A stretch of DNA of 64,000 nucleotides from Gibbsiella quercinecans (GCF_002291425.1 NZ_CP014136.1:1240001-1304000); one strand, 5' to 3'; shown: positions 17,548 through 27,750, counted from the first letter of the stretch. The notes: generated from the sequence alone by a model not told the origin. Numbers and translations are program-made.

Positions 17548-18396
17548 ATGATGAATGAGAAACAAAACGATCCTCTGCTGCCGGGCTACTCTTTCAACGC
17601 ACATCTGGTGGCCGGGCTGACGCCGATCGAAGCCGAAGGGCCGCTGGATTTTTTCATCGACCGCCCGCAGGGCATGAAAGGCTATATCCTCAACCTGACG
17701 GTACGCGGGGAAGGCATGATCAATAACCGGGGCAGCCACTACCTGTGCCGCCCGGGGGATATACTGCTGTTCCCGCCCGGCGAGATCCATCACTACGGGC
17801 GCGCGCCGCGAAGTGAAAGCTGGCATCATCAGTGGGTCTACTTTCGGCCACGCGCTTACTGGCAGGAGTGGCTGAACTGGCCGGTGCTTTTTGCCCGCAC
17901 CGGCTTCTTCCGCCCGGACGAAACGCAGCAGGGCCGCTTTGCACAGCTGTTTCAGCAGATGATCGACGCAGGGCGCGATGCCGGGCATTACTCGGAGCTG
18001 TTGGCTATCAACCTGCTGGAGCAACTGCTGCTGCGGCGCATGGAGGTTATCAACGCGTCGTTGAAACCGCCGCTGGACAGCCGGGTGAGCGACGCTTGCC
18101 ACTTTATCAGCGATCATCTGGCCGACCGCAGCGTCAATATCGCCAGCGTCGCGCAGCACGTTTGTCTCTCGCCTTCCCGTCTTTCGCATCTGTTCCGCCA
18201 GCAGCTTGGCGTCAGCGTGCTGACCTGGCGCGAAGATCAGCGCATCAATCAGGCCAAATTGCTGCTCAGCACCACCTGCATGCCCATCGCCAGCGTCGGC
18301 AATATCGTCGGTTATGAAGATCAGTTCTATTTTTCGCGCGTGTTCAGAAAATACACCGGCGTCAGCCCCAGCCAGTTCCGCACCGGCTACGCCTAA
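17548..18396 (+). CDS. araC: Arabinose operon regulator AraC
   Basis: Activator and repressor of the ara genes, about 282 residues. The start was moved from the longer frame (17449) to the ATG pair at 17548/17551, since the protein then reads M(M)[17 protein letters not shown] like E. coli AraC and GGAGA is 9-12 bp upstream. The N-terminal arm and cupin domain (about 1-165) bind arabinose and dimerise ([36 protein letters not shown]). The C-terminal domain has two HTH motifs ([19 protein letters not shown] and [20 protein letters not shown]). It is slightly shorter at the C-terminus than E. coli AraC (292). Divergent from araBAD. Confidence 0.96.
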   Translation: MMNEKQNDPLLPGYSFNAHLVAGLTPIEAEGPLDFFIDRPQGMKGYILNLTVRGEGMINNRGSHYLCRPGDILLFPPGEIHHYGRAPRSESWHHQWVYFRPRAYWQEWLNWPVLFARTGFFRPDETQQGRFAQLFQQMIDAGRDAGHYSELLAINLLEQLLLRRMEVINASLKPPLDSRVSDACHFISDHLADRSVNIASVAQHVCLSPSRLSHLFRQQLGVSVLTWREDQRINQAKLLLSTTCMPIASVGNIVGYEDQFYFSRVFRKYTGVSPSQFRTGYA

Positions 18397-18598
18397 ACAC
18401 TTGCCGTTCAGCGCGAGCTTTTCCCCTGCAATCCGCACCTGTTGAGCAGTTTTTATTAACAACAGCAGTGGTAAACTTGCGCCGATGCCCGACAGCATGA
18501 ATAATTCAAGGTAAGCCATCAGGGTTCGCCCTGTCCGCGCGCGTCCCGTGACGCGCTACGTGCTATCAACCAGGCCCTATGTGACCTAGAGGAATAGT

Positions 18599-19654
18599 TT
18601 GAACGTCGCAACACAAGAAATCCTGCTAGAGCCCGCAGACAACAAACGCCTGCTCAGTCTGTGCGGCCCGTTTGATGACAACATCAAACAACTCGAGCGC
18701 CGGTTGGGGATCGAAATCAACCGCCGCGACAACCGCTTTAAGCTGGTGGGCAAGAACCTGTGCGTGAACGCCGCCGCTGATATTCTGCGCCATCTGTATG
18801 TGGATACCGCCCCGATCCGCGGCGTGATCCCCGATATCGAGCCGGAACACATCCATCTGGCCATTAAAGAGAGCCGGGTGCTGGAGCAGGTGGCCGACAG
18901 CGTGCCGGAATACGGCAAAGCGGTTAACATCAAAACCAAACGCGGCCTGGTCAAACCCCGCACGCCAAATCAGGCCCAGTACATCGCCCATATTCTGGAT
19001 CATGACATCACCTTCGGCATTGGCCCGGCGGGCACCGGGAAAACCTATCTGGCGGTCGCGGCCGCGGTAGATGCCCTGGAGCGCCAGGAAATCCGCCGTA
19101 TCCTGCTGACCCGCCCGGCGGTGGAAGCCGGTGAGAAGCTGGGCTTCCTACCTGGGGATCTCAGCCAGAAGGTCGATCCTTACCTGCGGCCGCTGTATGA
19201 CGCCCTGTTCGAAATGCTGGGCTTTGAGCGCGTTGAAAAACTGATTGAACGCAACGTGATTGAAGTCGCGCCGCTGGCCTATATGCGTGGCCGCACGCTG
19301 AATGATGCCTTTATCATTCTTGATGAAAGCCAGAACACCACCATCGAACAGATGAAGATGTTCCTGACGCGCATCGGCTTTAACTCCAAGGCGGTGATTA
19401 CCGGCGACGTTACGCAGATCGACCTGCCGCGCAACCAGAAATCCGGCCTGCGCCACGCGGTGGAAGTATTGTCGGAAGTGGAAGAGATCAGCTTCAACTT
19501 CTTCCATAGCGAAGACGTGGTGCGCCACCCGGTGGTCGCGCGCGTGGTTATCGCTTATGAAGCCTGGGAAGCAGCGGAGCAAAAACGCAAAGAGGCGGTT
19601 GCCGAGCAGCGCAAACGCGAAGCCCAGTTGGCTTCCAGCCAGGAGGCGCCATGA
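18599..19654 (+). CDS. ybeZ: PhoH-family ATPase YbeZ (TTG start)
   Basis: 351 residues. Walker [15 protein letters not shown] is near residue 141 and Walker [11 protein letters not shown] near residue 240; the N-terminal third carries a small KH-like region. Functions with YbeY in RNA/ribosome maturation in the family; exact activity is unsettled. The start is TTG at 18599, chosen because the protein then begins [15 protein letters not shown] like E. coli YbeZ and AGAGGA lies 5 bp upstream; there is no better ATG. The C-terminus is a charged helix ([17 protein letters not shown]). It overlaps ybeY by 4 bp (ATGA). Confidence 0.95.
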   Translation: MNVATQEILLEPADNKRLLSLCGPFDDNIKQLERRLGIEINRRDNRFKLVGKNLCVNAAADILRHLYVDTAPIRGVIPDIEPEHIHLAIKESRVLEQVADSVPEYGKAVNIKTKRGLVKPRTPNQAQYIAHILDHDITFGIGPAGTGKTYLAVAAAVDALERQEIRRILLTRPAVEAGEKLGFLPGDLSQKVDPYLRPLYDALFEMLGFERVEKLIERNVIEVAPLAYMRGRTLNDAFIILDESQNTTIEQMKMFLTRIGFNSKAVITGDVTQIDLPRNQKSGLRHAVEVLSEVEEISFNFFHSEDVVRHPVVARVVIAYEAWEAAEQKRKEAVAEQRKREAQLASSQEAP

Positions 19655-20124
19655 GCCAGGTTATTCTGGACTTGCAGGTCGCTTGCGAAGACAGCGGCGG
19701 CCTGCCGGACGAGGCCACCTTCCAGCGCTGGCTGGAGGGGGTGCTGCCGCAGTTCCTGGAAGAGGCTGAGGTGACCATTCGCCTGGTGGATGTGGCCGAA
19801 AGCCACAACCTGAACCTGACCTACCGCGGGAAAGACAAGCCGACCAATGTGCTGTCATTCCCGTTCGAAGCGCCGCCGGGCATTGAGTTGCCGCTGCTGG
19901 GCGATCTGATCATCTGCCGGCAGGTGGTTGAACAGGAAGCCGCAGAGCAGAACAAAGCGCTGGAAGCCCACTGGGCGCATATGGTTGTCCACGGCAGCCT
20001 TCATCTGCTAGGGTATGACCACATCGAAGACGATGAAGCCGAAGAAATGGAGTCTTTGGAAACCGAGATCATGCAGGCCATGGGCTACCCAGACCCGTAT
20101 CTCGCGGAAAAAGACCCCGCTTAA
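19651..20124 (+). CDS. ybeY: Endoribonuclease / rRNA maturation factor YbeY
   Basis: 157 residues, UPF0054 metalloenzyme. The zinc-binding signature [11 protein letters not shown] (three His) is near residue 115, and a conserved [15 protein letters not shown] segment is near residue 54. In E. coli it takes part in 16S rRNA 3'-end maturation and 70S quality control. Translationally coupled to ybeZ through the ATGA overlap and followed by corC after 76 bp. Confidence 0.97.
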   Translation: MSQVILDLQVACEDSGGLPDEATFQRWLEGVLPQFLEEAEVTIRLVDVAESHNLNLTYRGKDKPTNVLSFPFEAPPGIELPLLGDLIICRQVVEQEAAEQNKALEAHWAHMVVHGSLHLLGYDHIEDDEAEEMESLETEIMQAMGYPDPYLAEKDPA

Positions 20125-20200
20125 CGCCGGCCGTTTGCCCCGCACTGGGGCAACGCCCGGCTTTCTCTACTCTGACATGAGTGATATTAACTAAAACGCC

Positions 20201-21079
20201 ATGAGCGACGACCATTCACAAAGCAATGACAGCCCCAGTCCCAAGAAGGGGTTCTTTACTCTTATCCTTAATCAGCTGTTCCACGGCGAACCTAAAAACC
20301 GTGGCGATCTGGTAGAGCTGATCCGTGATTCCGAACAAAACGATCTGATCGATCCCGATACCCGCGACATGCTGGAAGGCGTGATGGATATCGCCGAACA
20401 GCGCGTGCGCGATATCATGATCCCTCGCTCCCAGATGGTAACGCTGAAACGCAACCAGACGCTCGAAGAATGCCTGGACGTGATTATCGAATCCGCTCAC
20501 TCACGCTTTCCGGTGATCAGCGAAGACAGGGATCACATCGAAGGCATTCTGATGGCCAAGGACTTACTGCCCTTCATGCGCACCGACTCCGAACCGTTCA
20601 GCATTGATAAAGTGCTGCGTACCGCAGTGGTGGTGCCTGAAAGCAAGCGCGTTGACCGGATGCTGAAAGAATTTCGTTCCCAGCGTTATCACATGGCTAT
20701 CGTCATTGACGAGTTTGGCGGCGTTTCCGGCCTGGTCACCATCGAAGATATTCTGGAACTGATCGTCGGCGAGATCGAAGACGAATATGACGATGAAGAA
20801 GATGTGGATATTCGCCAGCTTAGCCGCCACATGTATACCGTGCGTGCGCTGACCGATATCGAAGACTTCAACGAGACCTTCGGCACCCATTTCAGCGATG
20901 AGGAAGTCGATACCATCGGCGGCCTGATTATGCAGGCGTTCGGCCACCTGCCGGCGCGTGGGGAAACCATTGAAATTGAAGGTTACCAATTTAAAGTGGC
21001 GATGGCGGATAGTCGACGTATCATCCAGGTTCATGTAAAAATTCCGGACGACTCCCCGCAACCGCAACTGGAAGATTAA
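20201..21079 (+). CDS. corC: CorC/YbeX CBS-domain protein (magnesium/cobalt efflux-associated)
   Basis: 292 residues, soluble. The N-terminal linker is followed by two CBS domains (about 70-195; [40 protein letters not shown]) and a C-terminal CorC_HlyC transporter-associated domain (about 205-285; [25 protein letters not shown]). There is no transmembrane DUF21 part, as usual for YbeX. The role in Mg/Co efflux comes from Salmonella genetics; links to ribosome biology are also reported. 7 bp before lnt, so one operon ybeZ-ybeY-corC-lnt. Confidence 0.95.
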   Translation: MSDDHSQSNDSPSPKKGFFTLILNQLFHGEPKNRGDLVELIRDSEQNDLIDPDTRDMLEGVMDIAEQRVRDIMIPRSQMVTLKRNQTLEECLDVIIESAHSRFPVISEDRDHIEGILMAKDLLPFMRTDSEPFSIDKVLRTAVVVPESKRVDRMLKEFRSQRYHMAIVIDEFGGVSGLVTIEDILELIVGEIEDEYDDEEDVDIRQLSRHMYTVRALTDIEDFNETFGTHFSDEEVDTIGGLIMQAFGHLPARGETIEIEGYQFKVAMADSRRIIQVHVKIPDDSPQPQLED

Positions 21080-21086
21080 ATTTCAC

Positions 21087-22622
21087 ATGGCTAAAGCCTC
21101 TCTACTTGAACGCCAGCGGGTTCGCGCCCTGCTGGCGCTGTTGTCTGGTGCCTGCGGCACGTTGGCCTTCTCGCCGTATGATTTCTGGCCTGCCGCCATC
21201 GTCGCCCTGTTTGGCCTGCTGGCCGTCACCCTGTCCCGCTCGCCCCGGCAAGCGGCCCTGCTTGGTTTTATCTGGGGGCTGGGGCTGTTCGGCAGCGGCG
21301 TCAACTGGGTTTACGTCAGCATCGCCGATTTCGGCGGCATGCCGTTTGCCGTCAATATCTTCCTGGTGGCGCTGCTGGCGGCCTATCTGTCGTTATACAC
21401 CGGCCTGTTCGCCGGGCTGTTGGCGCGCCTCTGGCCGCGTACCAGCCTCTGGCGGCTGGCGCTCGCCGCGCCGGCCCTGTGGCAGCTTACCGAATTCCTG
21501 CGCGGCTGGGTGTTGACCGGTTTCCCTTGGCTGCAGTTTGGCTACAGCCAAATCAATGGGCCGCTGAAAGGCGTGGCACCATTGTTGGGGGTTGAGGGGA
21601 TTACCTTTATTCTGGTGTCGCTCAGCGGGGTGCTGGTTTATGCCTGCAACCAACGGCGGCTCATCCCGGCGCTCGTCGCCGCCGCCATGCTGTTGCTGCC
21701 CTGGCCGCTGCGCCAGTTGCAGTGGTTTACTCCACAGCCGGAAAAAGCCGTCAACATCGCCATGGTGCAGGGCAACATCGCCCAGTCAATGAAGTGGGAT
21801 CCGCAGGCGCTGGTCAGCACGCTGCAAACCTACCTCGACGAAACCCGCCCCCTGATGGGCAAAACGCCGATCATCATCTGGCCGGAATCGGCTATCCCGG
21901 ATTACGAAGCCGCGCAGAATGGTTTTCTGACCATGGTGGACGATCTGATGCGGGCGAAAAACAGCAGCCTGGTGACCGGCATTGTCGATGTGCGGGCCAC
22001 GCCGCAAGGCAACCAGATCTTCAACAGCGCCATTGTGCTCGGCGAACCAACGCCATACCGTTATCCGGCGCAAAACCGCTACGATAAGCACCATCTGGTC
22101 CCCTTCGGCGAGTTTGTGCCGCTGGAAACCCTGCTGCGGCCGCTGGCGCCGTTCTTTGATTTGCCGATGTCATCTTTCAGCCGCGGCGGCTACGTGCAGC
22201 CAGCGTTGAGCGTGCGGGGGCTCAAGCTAACGGCGGCGATTTGCTATGAAATTGTGCTGGGCCAACAGGTGCGCGATAACTTCCGCCCGGATACCGACTT
22301 CCTGCTGACCATCTCCAACGACGCCTGGTTCGGCCATTCGATCGGCCCGTGGCAGCATTTCCAGATGGCGCGCATGCGCGCATTGGAATTGGGCCGCCCG
22401 CTGTTGCGCAGCACTAACAACGGTATCACCGCCGCCGTCGGGCCAACCGGCGAGGTGATGGCCAGTATCCCGCAGTTCACCCGTGGCGTACTGGCCGTCA
22501 ACGTGACCCCCACCCGCGGCATCACGCCCTATGCCCGTTTTGGTGCAATGCCCGTCTGGATCATCACCGCGCTGCTGGGCGCGCTAGCGCTGATCGCCGG
22601 CTGGCGCCGCGGCAAACGTTAA
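21087..22622 (+). CDS. lnt: Apolipoprotein N-acyltransferase Lnt
   Basis: Inner-membrane enzyme that adds the third acyl chain to lipoproteins. 511 residues: about six N-terminal membrane helices (1-210), then a periplasmic nitrilase-like domain. The catalytic triad segments are visible: [13 protein letters not shown] (Glu), [15 protein letters not shown] (Lys) and [12 protein letters not shown] (Cys). A C-terminal helix ends in GWRRGKR. Last gene of the operon; a perfect 11-bp hairpin without a T-run follows at 22629-22654. Confidence 0.97.
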   Translation: MAKASLLERQRVRALLALLSGACGTLAFSPYDFWPAAIVALFGLLAVTLSRSPRQAALLGFIWGLGLFGSGVNWVYVSIADFGGMPFAVNIFLVALLAAYLSLYTGLFAGLLARLWPRTSLWRLALAAPALWQLTEFLRGWVLTGFPWLQFGYSQINGPLKGVAPLLGVEGITFILVSLSGVLVYACNQRRLIPALVAAAMLLLPWPLRQLQWFTPQPEKAVNIAMVQGNIAQSMKWDPQALVSTLQTYLDETRPLMGKTPIIIWPESAIPDYEAAQNGFLTMVDDLMRAKNSSLVTGIVDVRATPQGNQIFNSAIVLGEPTPYRYPAQNRYDKHHLVPFGEFVPLETLLRPLAPFFDLPMSSFSRGGYVQPALSVRGLKLTAAICYEIVLGQQVRDNFRPDTDFLLTISNDAWFGHSIGPWQHFQMARMRALELGRPLLRSTNNGITAAVGPTGEVMASIPQFTRGVLAVNVTPTRGITPYARFGAMPVWIITALLGALALIAGWRRGKR

Positions 22623-22628
22623 CCCGCA

Positions 22629-22654
22629 GGCAGGCACAGCGCACTGTGCCTGCC
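22629..22654 (+). terminator. Hairpin after lnt
   Basis: Perfect stem GGCAGGCACAG / CTGTGCCTGCC with loop CGCA, 7 bp after the lnt stop. No T-run follows, so it may act by stabilising the 3' end or together with Rho. Confidence 0.55.
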
Positions 22655-23021
22655 ATCCGCAAATCCGCCTGCGAAGGCACCTGCAGGCGACTCCCTCCCC
22701 CGTACAACCAGCAAGGCTGGCACACTCCTTGCTTTAGTTATCTCGTGATTTATCGCAGGTTTACTTTTGGTGACATTTAACGGCCGATTAGCACAATGCC
22801 GGAGCATAGCATGCACTTTATTGGTGCCAAGCGCCTTTTATGCATTAATTTGGTGCGTTTGATGTCGCAAAAAACGAAACATTTTAGTTTCAATCTGTTC
22901 ACAATCGACTATTTTCAAACGGTAATCTGTTCCGGGGCTATCTTTATAACAGAGCAAAAAGCAACCGTTTAAACTTGGCGCGTTTTAGCCAAAGCCATCA
23001 CAACAGCAAAGGAGTTGGACC
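22655..23021 (+). promoter_or_regulatory. gltI upstream region with a GcvB-type target
   Basis: No gene is seen in the lnt-gltI gap. It becomes AT-rich from about 22840, with a -10-like TATAAC at 22945-22950; the -35 is not clear. The leader has CACAACAG at 22999-23006, just upstream of the AAAGGAG ribosome site. CACAACA is the known core recognised by the GU-rich R1 region of the small RNA GcvB, and gltI is an established GcvB target in Salmonella and E. coli. Control here is inferred from motif and position. Confidence 0.6.
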
Positions 23022-23918
23022 ATGCAAATGCGTAAATTGGCGTTATCGTTACTGCTGATCGGTATGGCAAGTAGCGTCGCCCATGCGGAAGAGCTGACCG
23101 GTACGCTTAAAAAGATTAAAGACAACGGCGTGATTGTTGTTGGTCACCGCGAATCGTCAGTACCTTTCTCCTATTACGACAACCAACAGAAAGTGGTGGG
23201 CTACTCCCAGGAGTATTCCAACCTGATCGTTGATGCCATCAAGAAAGAGCTGAACGAACCCAACCTGCAGGTGAAAATGCTGCCTATCACCTCGCAAAAC
23301 CGTATCCCGCTGCTGCAAAACGGCACTTACGACTACGAGTGCGGTTCCACCACCAACAACCTGGAGCGCCAGCAACAGGCGGCATTCTCCAATACCATCT
23401 TTGAGATCGGTACCCGCCTGTTGGTGAGAAAAGGCTCCGACATCAAAGACTTTAAAGACCTGGCCGGCAAAACCGTGGTCGTTACCTCGGGCACCACCTC
23501 TGAAATTCTGCTGAACAAGCTGAATGACAACGACAAAATGAAGATGCGCATTATCAGCGCCAAAGATCATGGCGACTCTTTCCGTACGCTGGAAAGCAGC
23601 CGTGCTGTTGCCTTCATGATGGATGACGCCCTGCTGGCCGGTGAACGTGCAAAAGCGAAAAAACCGGGTGACTGGGTGATCGTCGGCACGCCGCAATCCA
23701 AAGAAGCCTATGGCTGTATGTTGCGCAAAGACGATCCGCAGTTCAAAAAGCTGGTTGATGACACCATCGCCCAGGCGCAAACCTCCGGTGAAGCCGCCAA
23801 ATGGTTTGATAAATGGTTCCAACAACCGATTCCACCAAAAAACCTTAACATGAATTTCGAACTGTCCGACGACATGAAACAGCTGTTCAAAGCGCCTAAC
23901 GATAAAGCAGTTCAGTAA
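23022..23918 (+). CDS. gltI: Glutamate/aspartate periplasmic binding protein GltI
   Basis: 298 residues, SBP family 3 receptor for L-Glu and L-Asp. Signal peptide about residues 1-22 (LALSLLLIGMASSVAHA, cleavage before EE). The mature protein has the family segment VIVVGHRESSVPFSYYD and the hinge/ligand region CGSTTNNLERQQ. AAAGGAG lies 10 bp upstream of the ATG. First gene of gltIJKL. The 218-bp gap to gltJ contains a hairpin and a SroC-like 3' end. Confidence 0.97.
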   Translation: MQMRKLALSLLLIGMASSVAHAEELTGTLKKIKDNGVIVVGHRESSVPFSYYDNQQKVVGYSQEYSNLIVDAIKKELNEPNLQVKMLPITSQNRIPLLQNGTYDYECGSTTNNLERQQQAAFSNTIFEIGTRLLVRKGSDIKDFKDLAGKTVVVTSGTTSEILLNKLNDNDKMKMRIISAKDHGDSFRTLESSRAVAFMMDDALLAGERAKAKKPGDWVIVGTPQSKEAYGCMLRKDDPQFKKLVDDTIAQAQTSGEAAKWFDKWFQQPIPPKNLNMNFELSDDMKQLFKAPNDKAVQ

Positions 23919-23932
23919 GTTGAAAAACAGCG

Positions 23933-23956
23933 CCGGCCAGGCCAAAACCTGGCCGG
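23933..23956 (+). other. Hairpin downstream of gltI
   Basis: 9-bp perfect stem CCGGCCAGG / CCTGGCCGG with loop CCAAAA, 14 bp after the gltI stop and no T-run. Probably protects the gltI message 3' end and may mark the boundary at which the SroC-like RNA is processed. Confidence 0.55.
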
Positions 23957-24136
23957 CCTGGTTGATGGCTGGGACAGACAGGCAGCGGGGGGCCGTTCCC
24001 CTCCCGCTTCTCCCCGTTTTACTCACTATCGGCATTTCGCCAATAAGCCAGGAAAACCAAACTGGCGGCAAAAGGCCAAAAATACTGAAAGTCATCAATG
24101 TTTGGGGTGCTCTGTACCCGCTTAACGGAGTTTTTT
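23957..24136 (+). ncRNA. sroC: Probable SroC-like small RNA between gltI and gltJ
   Basis: In E. coli and Salmonella the gltI-gltJ gap gives rise to SroC, an RNase E-processed RNA that sponges GcvB; it ends at an intrinsic terminator just before gltJ. Here the same gap (218 bp, no gene) ends in a 6-bp stem CTCTGT / ACGGAG (24110-24115, 24125-24130) followed by exactly six T, and the next base is the A of the gltJ ATG. Position and 3' end support the call. The 5' boundary given is approximate, and I did not demonstrate pairing with GcvB. Confidence 0.55.
24110..24136 (+). terminator. Terminator/attenuator overlapping the gltJ ribosome site
   Basis: Stem CTCTGT / ACGGAG with a 9-base loop, followed by TTTTTT. 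The right arm contains the gltJ Shine-Dalgarno GGAG, so the structure can end a short gltI transcript and also hide the gltJ ribosome site. One G-U pair is in the stem. Confidence 0.7.
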
Positions 24137-24877
24137 ATGTCAATAGATTGGAACTGGGGTATCTTCCTGCAGCAGGCCCCGTTTGGGAATACCACCTACC
24201 TTGGCTGGCTGTGGTCCGGCTTTCAGGTGACGGTAGCTCTCTCCATCTGTGCTTGGATCATCGCTTTTTTTGTCGGTTCTCTGTTCGGTATTCTGCGAAC
24301 CGTGCCTAACCGCTTTCTTTCTTCCCTGGGTACCTGTTACGTGGAGCTGTTCCGTAACGTACCGTTGATTGTGCAATTCTTTATCTGGTATCTGGTGGTT
24401 CCTGAACTGCTGCCGGTGGATATCGGCATGTGGTTTAAAACCGAGATCGACCCCAACACGCAGTTCTTCGTTTGCTCAACCGTCTGCCTGGGGCTGTTTA
24501 CCGCAGCACGCGTGTGCGAACAGGTTCGCGCCGCCATTCAGTCATTGCCGCGCGGCCAGAAAGCCGCCGGGCTCGCCATGGGCCTGACGTTGCCGCAAAC
24601 CTACCGTTATGTGCTGCTGCCGAACGCCTACCGCGTTATCGTGCCGCCCATTACCTCTGAAATGCTGAACCTGGTGAAAAACTCCGCCATCGCCTCAACG
24701 ATCGGGCTGGTGGATATGGCCGCCCAGGCCAATAAGTTGCTCGATTACTCCGCGCACGCCTATGAATCCTTTACTGCAATCACGCTGGCTTATATCGGCA
24801 TTAACGCCGTCATTATGATAATCATGCGTTTCGTCGAACAGAAAGTGCGGTTGCCAGGCAACATGGGGAGTAAATAA
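24137..24877 (+). CDS. gltJ: Glutamate/aspartate ABC transporter permease GltJ
   Basis: 246 residues beginning [20 protein letters not shown] as in E. coli. The longer frame from 24098 is rejected because GGAG lies 6 bp before the ATG at 24137 and the upstream part overlaps the terminator. His/Glu/Gln/Arg/opine-type amino-acid permease with about five membrane helices. The EAA loop [27 protein letters not shown] is near residue 148. It shares 1 bp with gltK (TAATG). Confidence 0.96.
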   Translation: MSIDWNWGIFLQQAPFGNTTYLGWLWSGFQVTVALSICAWIIAFFVGSLFGILRTVPNRFLSSLGTCYVELFRNVPLIVQFFIWYLVVPELLPVDIGMWFKTEIDPNTQFFVCSTVCLGLFTAARVCEQVRAAIQSLPRGQKAAGLAMGLTLPQTYRYVLLPNAYRVIVPPITSEMLNLVKNSAIASTIGLVDMAAQANKLLDYSAHAYESFTAITLAYIGINAVIMIIMRFVEQKVRLPGNMGSK

Positions 24878-25551
24878 TGTACGAATTTGATTGGGGTTCC
24901 ATTGTCCCAAGCTTCCCTTACCTGTTACAGGGGCTGGGCGTCACGCTGAAAATTACCGTTACGGCGGTGATTTTCGGTATCATCTGGGGCACGATTCTGG
25001 CGGTGATGCGTTTGTCGCCGATTAAGCCGATCAGTTGGTTCGCGATGCTGTACGTCAACCTGTTCCGCTCCGTGCCCCTGGTGATGGTGCTGCTGTGGTT
25101 CTACCTGGTGGTGCCGAGCTTTTTGCAACAGGTTCTGGGACTGTCGCCGAAAACCGATATTCGCCTGATTTCGGCTATGGTAGCCTTTTCCCTGTTTGAA
25201 GCGGCTTATTATTCGGAAATTATCCGTGCCGGTATCCAGAGCATCTCCCGTGGCCAATCTTCAGCCGCCCTGGCGCTGGGTATGACCCATTGGCAATCGA
25301 TGCAACTGGTTATCCTGCCGCAGGCATTCCGCGCCATGGTGCCGCTGCTGCTGACGCAGGGCATCGTGCTATTCCAGGATACCTCACTGGTGTATGTGCT
25401 GAGCCTGGCGGATTTCTTCCGTACCGCCACGACGATTGGCGAGCGCGACGGCACGCAGGTTGAAATGATCCTGTTCGTCGGTCTCGTCTATTTTGTTATC
25501 AGCCTTGCCGCCTCGGCGTTGGTAAGCTATTTGAAGAAAAGGACAGTTTGA
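24877..25551 (+). CDS. gltK: Glutamate/aspartate ABC transporter permease GltK
   Basis: 224 residues, same family as GltJ, its partner in the membrane heterodimer. The EAA loop [28 protein letters not shown] is near residue 121. Starts inside the gltJ stop (TAATG) and its TGA overlaps the gltL ATG by one base, so the three genes are translationally coupled. Confidence 0.96.
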   Translation: MYEFDWGSIVPSFPYLLQGLGVTLKITVTAVIFGIIWGTILAVMRLSPIKPISWFAMLYVNLFRSVPLVMVLLWFYLVVPSFLQQVLGLSPKTDIRLISAMVAFSLFEAAYYSEIIRAGIQSISRGQSSAALALGMTHWQSMQLVILPQAFRAMVPLLLTQGIVLFQDTSLVYVLSLADFFRTATTIGERDGTQVEMILFVGLVYFVISLAASALVSYLKKRTV

Positions 25552-26276
25552 TGATTTCCCTGAAAAACGTTTCTAAATGGTATGGCCACTTTCAGGTGCT
25601 GACTGATTGCTCCACGGAAGTAAAAAAAGGTGAGGTAGTCGTCGTCTGCGGTCCTTCCGGCTCGGGCAAGTCTACCCTGATTAAAACCGTCAATGGCCTG
25701 GAGCCGATTCAGAAAGGGGAAATCCTGGTGAACGGCACGCAGGTGAACGATAAAAAAACCAACCTGGCGCATCTGCGTTCCAAGGTCGGCATGGTATTCC
25801 AGCATTTCGAACTGTTCCCGCACCTGTCGATCATCGAAAACCTGATCCTGGCGCAGGTGAAGGTTCTCAAACGCGATAAGGCCGCCGCACGCGACAAGGG
25901 CCTGAAGCTGCTGCAGCGCGTTGGCCTGTCGTCGCATGCGGATAAGTACCCGGCGCAACTTTCCGGCGGCCAGCAACAGCGTGTGGCGATTGCGCGCGCG
26001 CTGTGTATGGATCCTATCGCCATGCTGTTCGACGAACCCACTTCGGCACTGGATCCGGAAATGATCAACGAAGTGCTGGACGTAATGGTTGAGCTGGCGC
26101 AGGAAGGCATGACCATGATGGTGGTCACCCACGAAATGGGCTTTGCCCGCAAAGTGGCGCACCGCGTGATCTTTATGGACGAAGGCAAAATCGTCGAAGA
26201 CCGTAAAAAAGATGATTTCTTCACTAACCCGGAATCTGACCGCGCCAAAGATTTCCTGGCGAAAATCCTGCACTGA
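25551..26276 (+). CDS. gltL: Glutamate/aspartate ABC transporter ATP-binding protein GltL
   Basis: 241 residues. Walker [11 protein letters not shown] near residue 33, Q-loop [11 protein letters not shown] near residue 82, signature [15 protein letters not shown] near residue 135, Walker [14 protein letters not shown] near residue 156. The start is the ATG at 25551 ([17 protein letters not shown] as in E. coli); the TTG one codon upstream is not needed. Followed by a clear intrinsic terminator. Confidence 0.97.
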   Translation: MISLKNVSKWYGHFQVLTDCSTEVKKGEVVVVCGPSGSGKSTLIKTVNGLEPIQKGEILVNGTQVNDKKTNLAHLRSKVGMVFQHFELFPHLSIIENLILAQVKVLKRDKAAARDKGLKLLQRVGLSSHADKYPAQLSGGQQQRVAIARALCMDPIAMLFDEPTSALDPEMINEVLDVMVELAQEGMTMMVVTHEMGFARKVAHRVIFMDEGKIVEDRKKDDFFTNPESDRAKDFLAKILH

Positions 26277-26287
26277 TCGTCCTCTTC

Positions 26288-26319
26288 AAGCGCCCCTTGC
26301 GGGGCGCTTGCTTTCGTTA
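26288..26319 (+). terminator. Intrinsic terminator of the glt operon
   Basis: Perfect 9-bp stem AAGCGCCCC / GGGGCGCTT with loop TTGC, followed by GCTTTCGTT. It begins 11 bp after gltL. Confidence 0.85.
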
Positions 26320-26404
26320 TGTTGCCCAAACCAGATTGAGGAAGAGAAACGCCGTGCCCATCAGCGCTATGCTGCTGAGGTAACCCCGGCCAAGGAGATA
26401 ACAG

Positions 26405-27337
26405 ATGCCCCGCCCTATTATTATCGATTGCGATCCCGGCCTTGATGACGCCATTGCCCTGGCGATGGCGTTGCGTTCACCCACGCTGGATGTAAAAGCC
26501 GTCACCACCTCCGCCGGCAACCAAACGCCGGAAAAAACGCTGCACAATACCCTCGGCTTGCTGACGCTGATGCAGCGCACGGATATTCCCGTCGCCGCCG
26601 GCGCGGACAAACCGCTGATGCGCGAACTGGTGATCGCCGAGCATGTCCATGGAAAAACCGGCATGGGCAATACTCACCTGCCGACGCCGGGCTGCAGCCC
26701 GGTAAAGCAGAGCGCAGTAGAGCTGATCGCCAGCCTGCTGCGCAGCGCGCCGGTGCCGATAACGCTGGTGGTTACCGGCCCGATGACCAATATAGCCCTG
26801 CTGCTGGCCCAGCATAGCGAACTGAAGCCGCGCATCGAGCAGATTGTGTTTATGGGCGGCGGGATACACGCCGGCAACGCCACGCCGGTGGCGGAATTTA
26901 ATATTTATGTGGATCCGGAAGCCGCCGAAATCGTCCTGCAGTCTGGCGTTCCGCTGGTGATGGCCGGCCTTAACGTGACCCATCAGGCGCTGGTGTTGCC
27001 GCAAGAAGCCGAACGCATCCGCACCATCGGCAACCCGGTCGCCACGGCGGTGGCTGAAATGCTGGATTTCTATCTGCCGCTTTATCTTCAGCACCCGCGC
27101 GGCCTGCCGGGCGCCGCCATGCACGATCCCTGCACCATCGCCTGGCTGCTGGCGCCGGAACTGTTCAACAGCCGCCAGCTGTGGGTGGGGGTGGAAACCA
27201 AGGGAGAGTATACCCTGGGCCAGACAGTAGCGGATGAGTTCCAGCAAAACGGCAAGCCGGCCAATGTGGAAGTCTTGACGCATATCGATCGCGCCGGCTT
27301 TGTGGATTTACTGGTGGAGTGCGTTTCTCGTTATTGA
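26405..27337 (+). CDS. rihA: Pyrimidine-specific ribonucleoside hydrolase RihA
   Basis: 310 residues, inosine/uridine-preferring nucleoside hydrolase family; cleaves cytidine and uridine to base and ribose. The N-terminal calcium-site motif DCDPGLDDAIAL is at residue 8, a second motif VVTGPMTNIALLL near residue 122, and the conserved EFNIYVDPEAAEIV near residue 165. AAGGAG lies about 10 bp upstream of the ATG. In E. coli it also follows gltL. It converges with ybeL on a repeat array. Confidence 0.95.
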   Translation: MPRPIIIDCDPGLDDAIALAMALRSPTLDVKAVTTSAGNQTPEKTLHNTLGLLTLMQRTDIPVAAGADKPLMRELVIAEHVHGKTGMGNTHLPTPGCSPVKQSAVELIASLLRSAPVPITLVVTGPMTNIALLLAQHSELKPRIEQIVFMGGGIHAGNATPVAEFNIYVDPEAAEIVLQSGVPLVMAGLNVTHQALVLPQEAERIRTIGNPVATAVAEMLDFYLPLYLQHPRGLPGAAMHDPCTIAWLLAPELFNSRQLWVGVETKGEYTLGQTVADEFQQNGKPANVEVLTHIDRAGFVDLLVECVSRY

Positions 27338-27345
27338 ACCGGCTT

Positions 27346-27750
27346 CCCCTCACCCTAGCCCTCTCCCCAAGGGAGAGGGAACTGAACCGTGCAACTACCT
27401 ACCCACCGAGAGAGGGAACCAGCCTTAAGCTCATTTACCCCCTCACCCTAACCCTCTCCCCAAGGGAGAGGGAACTGGACCGTGCGACTCCCTACCCACC
27501 GAGAGAGGGAGCCAGCCTTAAGCTCATTTTCCCCCTCACCCTAGCCCTCTCCCCAAGGAAGAGGGAACTGAACCGTGCGACTACCTAACCACCGAGAGAG
27601 GGAACCGGCCTTAAACTCATTTTCCCCCTCACCCTCTCCCCAAGGGTGAGGAAACCGAACCGTGCGACTACCTACCCACCGATAGAAGGAACCGGCCTTA
27701 AGCTCATTTGCCCCCTCACCCTAGCCCTCTCCCCAAGGGAGAGGGAACCG
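27346..27750. repeat. Tandem array of five 93-bp palindrome-containing repeats
   Basis: Units start at 27346, 27439, 27532, 27625 and 27712. The spacing is 93, 93, 93 and 87 bp; unit 4 lacks 6 bp and the fifth unit is partial. Each begins CCCCTCACCCT(A/G)(A/G)CC and contains the hairpin CCCTCTCCC-CAA-GGGAGAGGG, followed by (A)ACYG(A/G)ACCGTGC(A/G)ACT and ending GGCCTTAAGCTCATTT. The hairpin unit resembles a common gammaproteobacterial intergenic palindrome, often seen singly; the tandem array is the unusual part. It lies between the convergent genes rihA and ybeL. Confidence 0.92.

Noticed and set aside
22619-22816. Minus-strand ORF in the lnt-gltI gap
   Set aside because: Overlaps the lnt hairpin, lacks a ribosome site and shows no family features.
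27346-27750. CRISPR array
   Set aside because: The whole 93-bp unit repeats, including what would be spacers; no unique 30-40 bp spacers and no cas genes.
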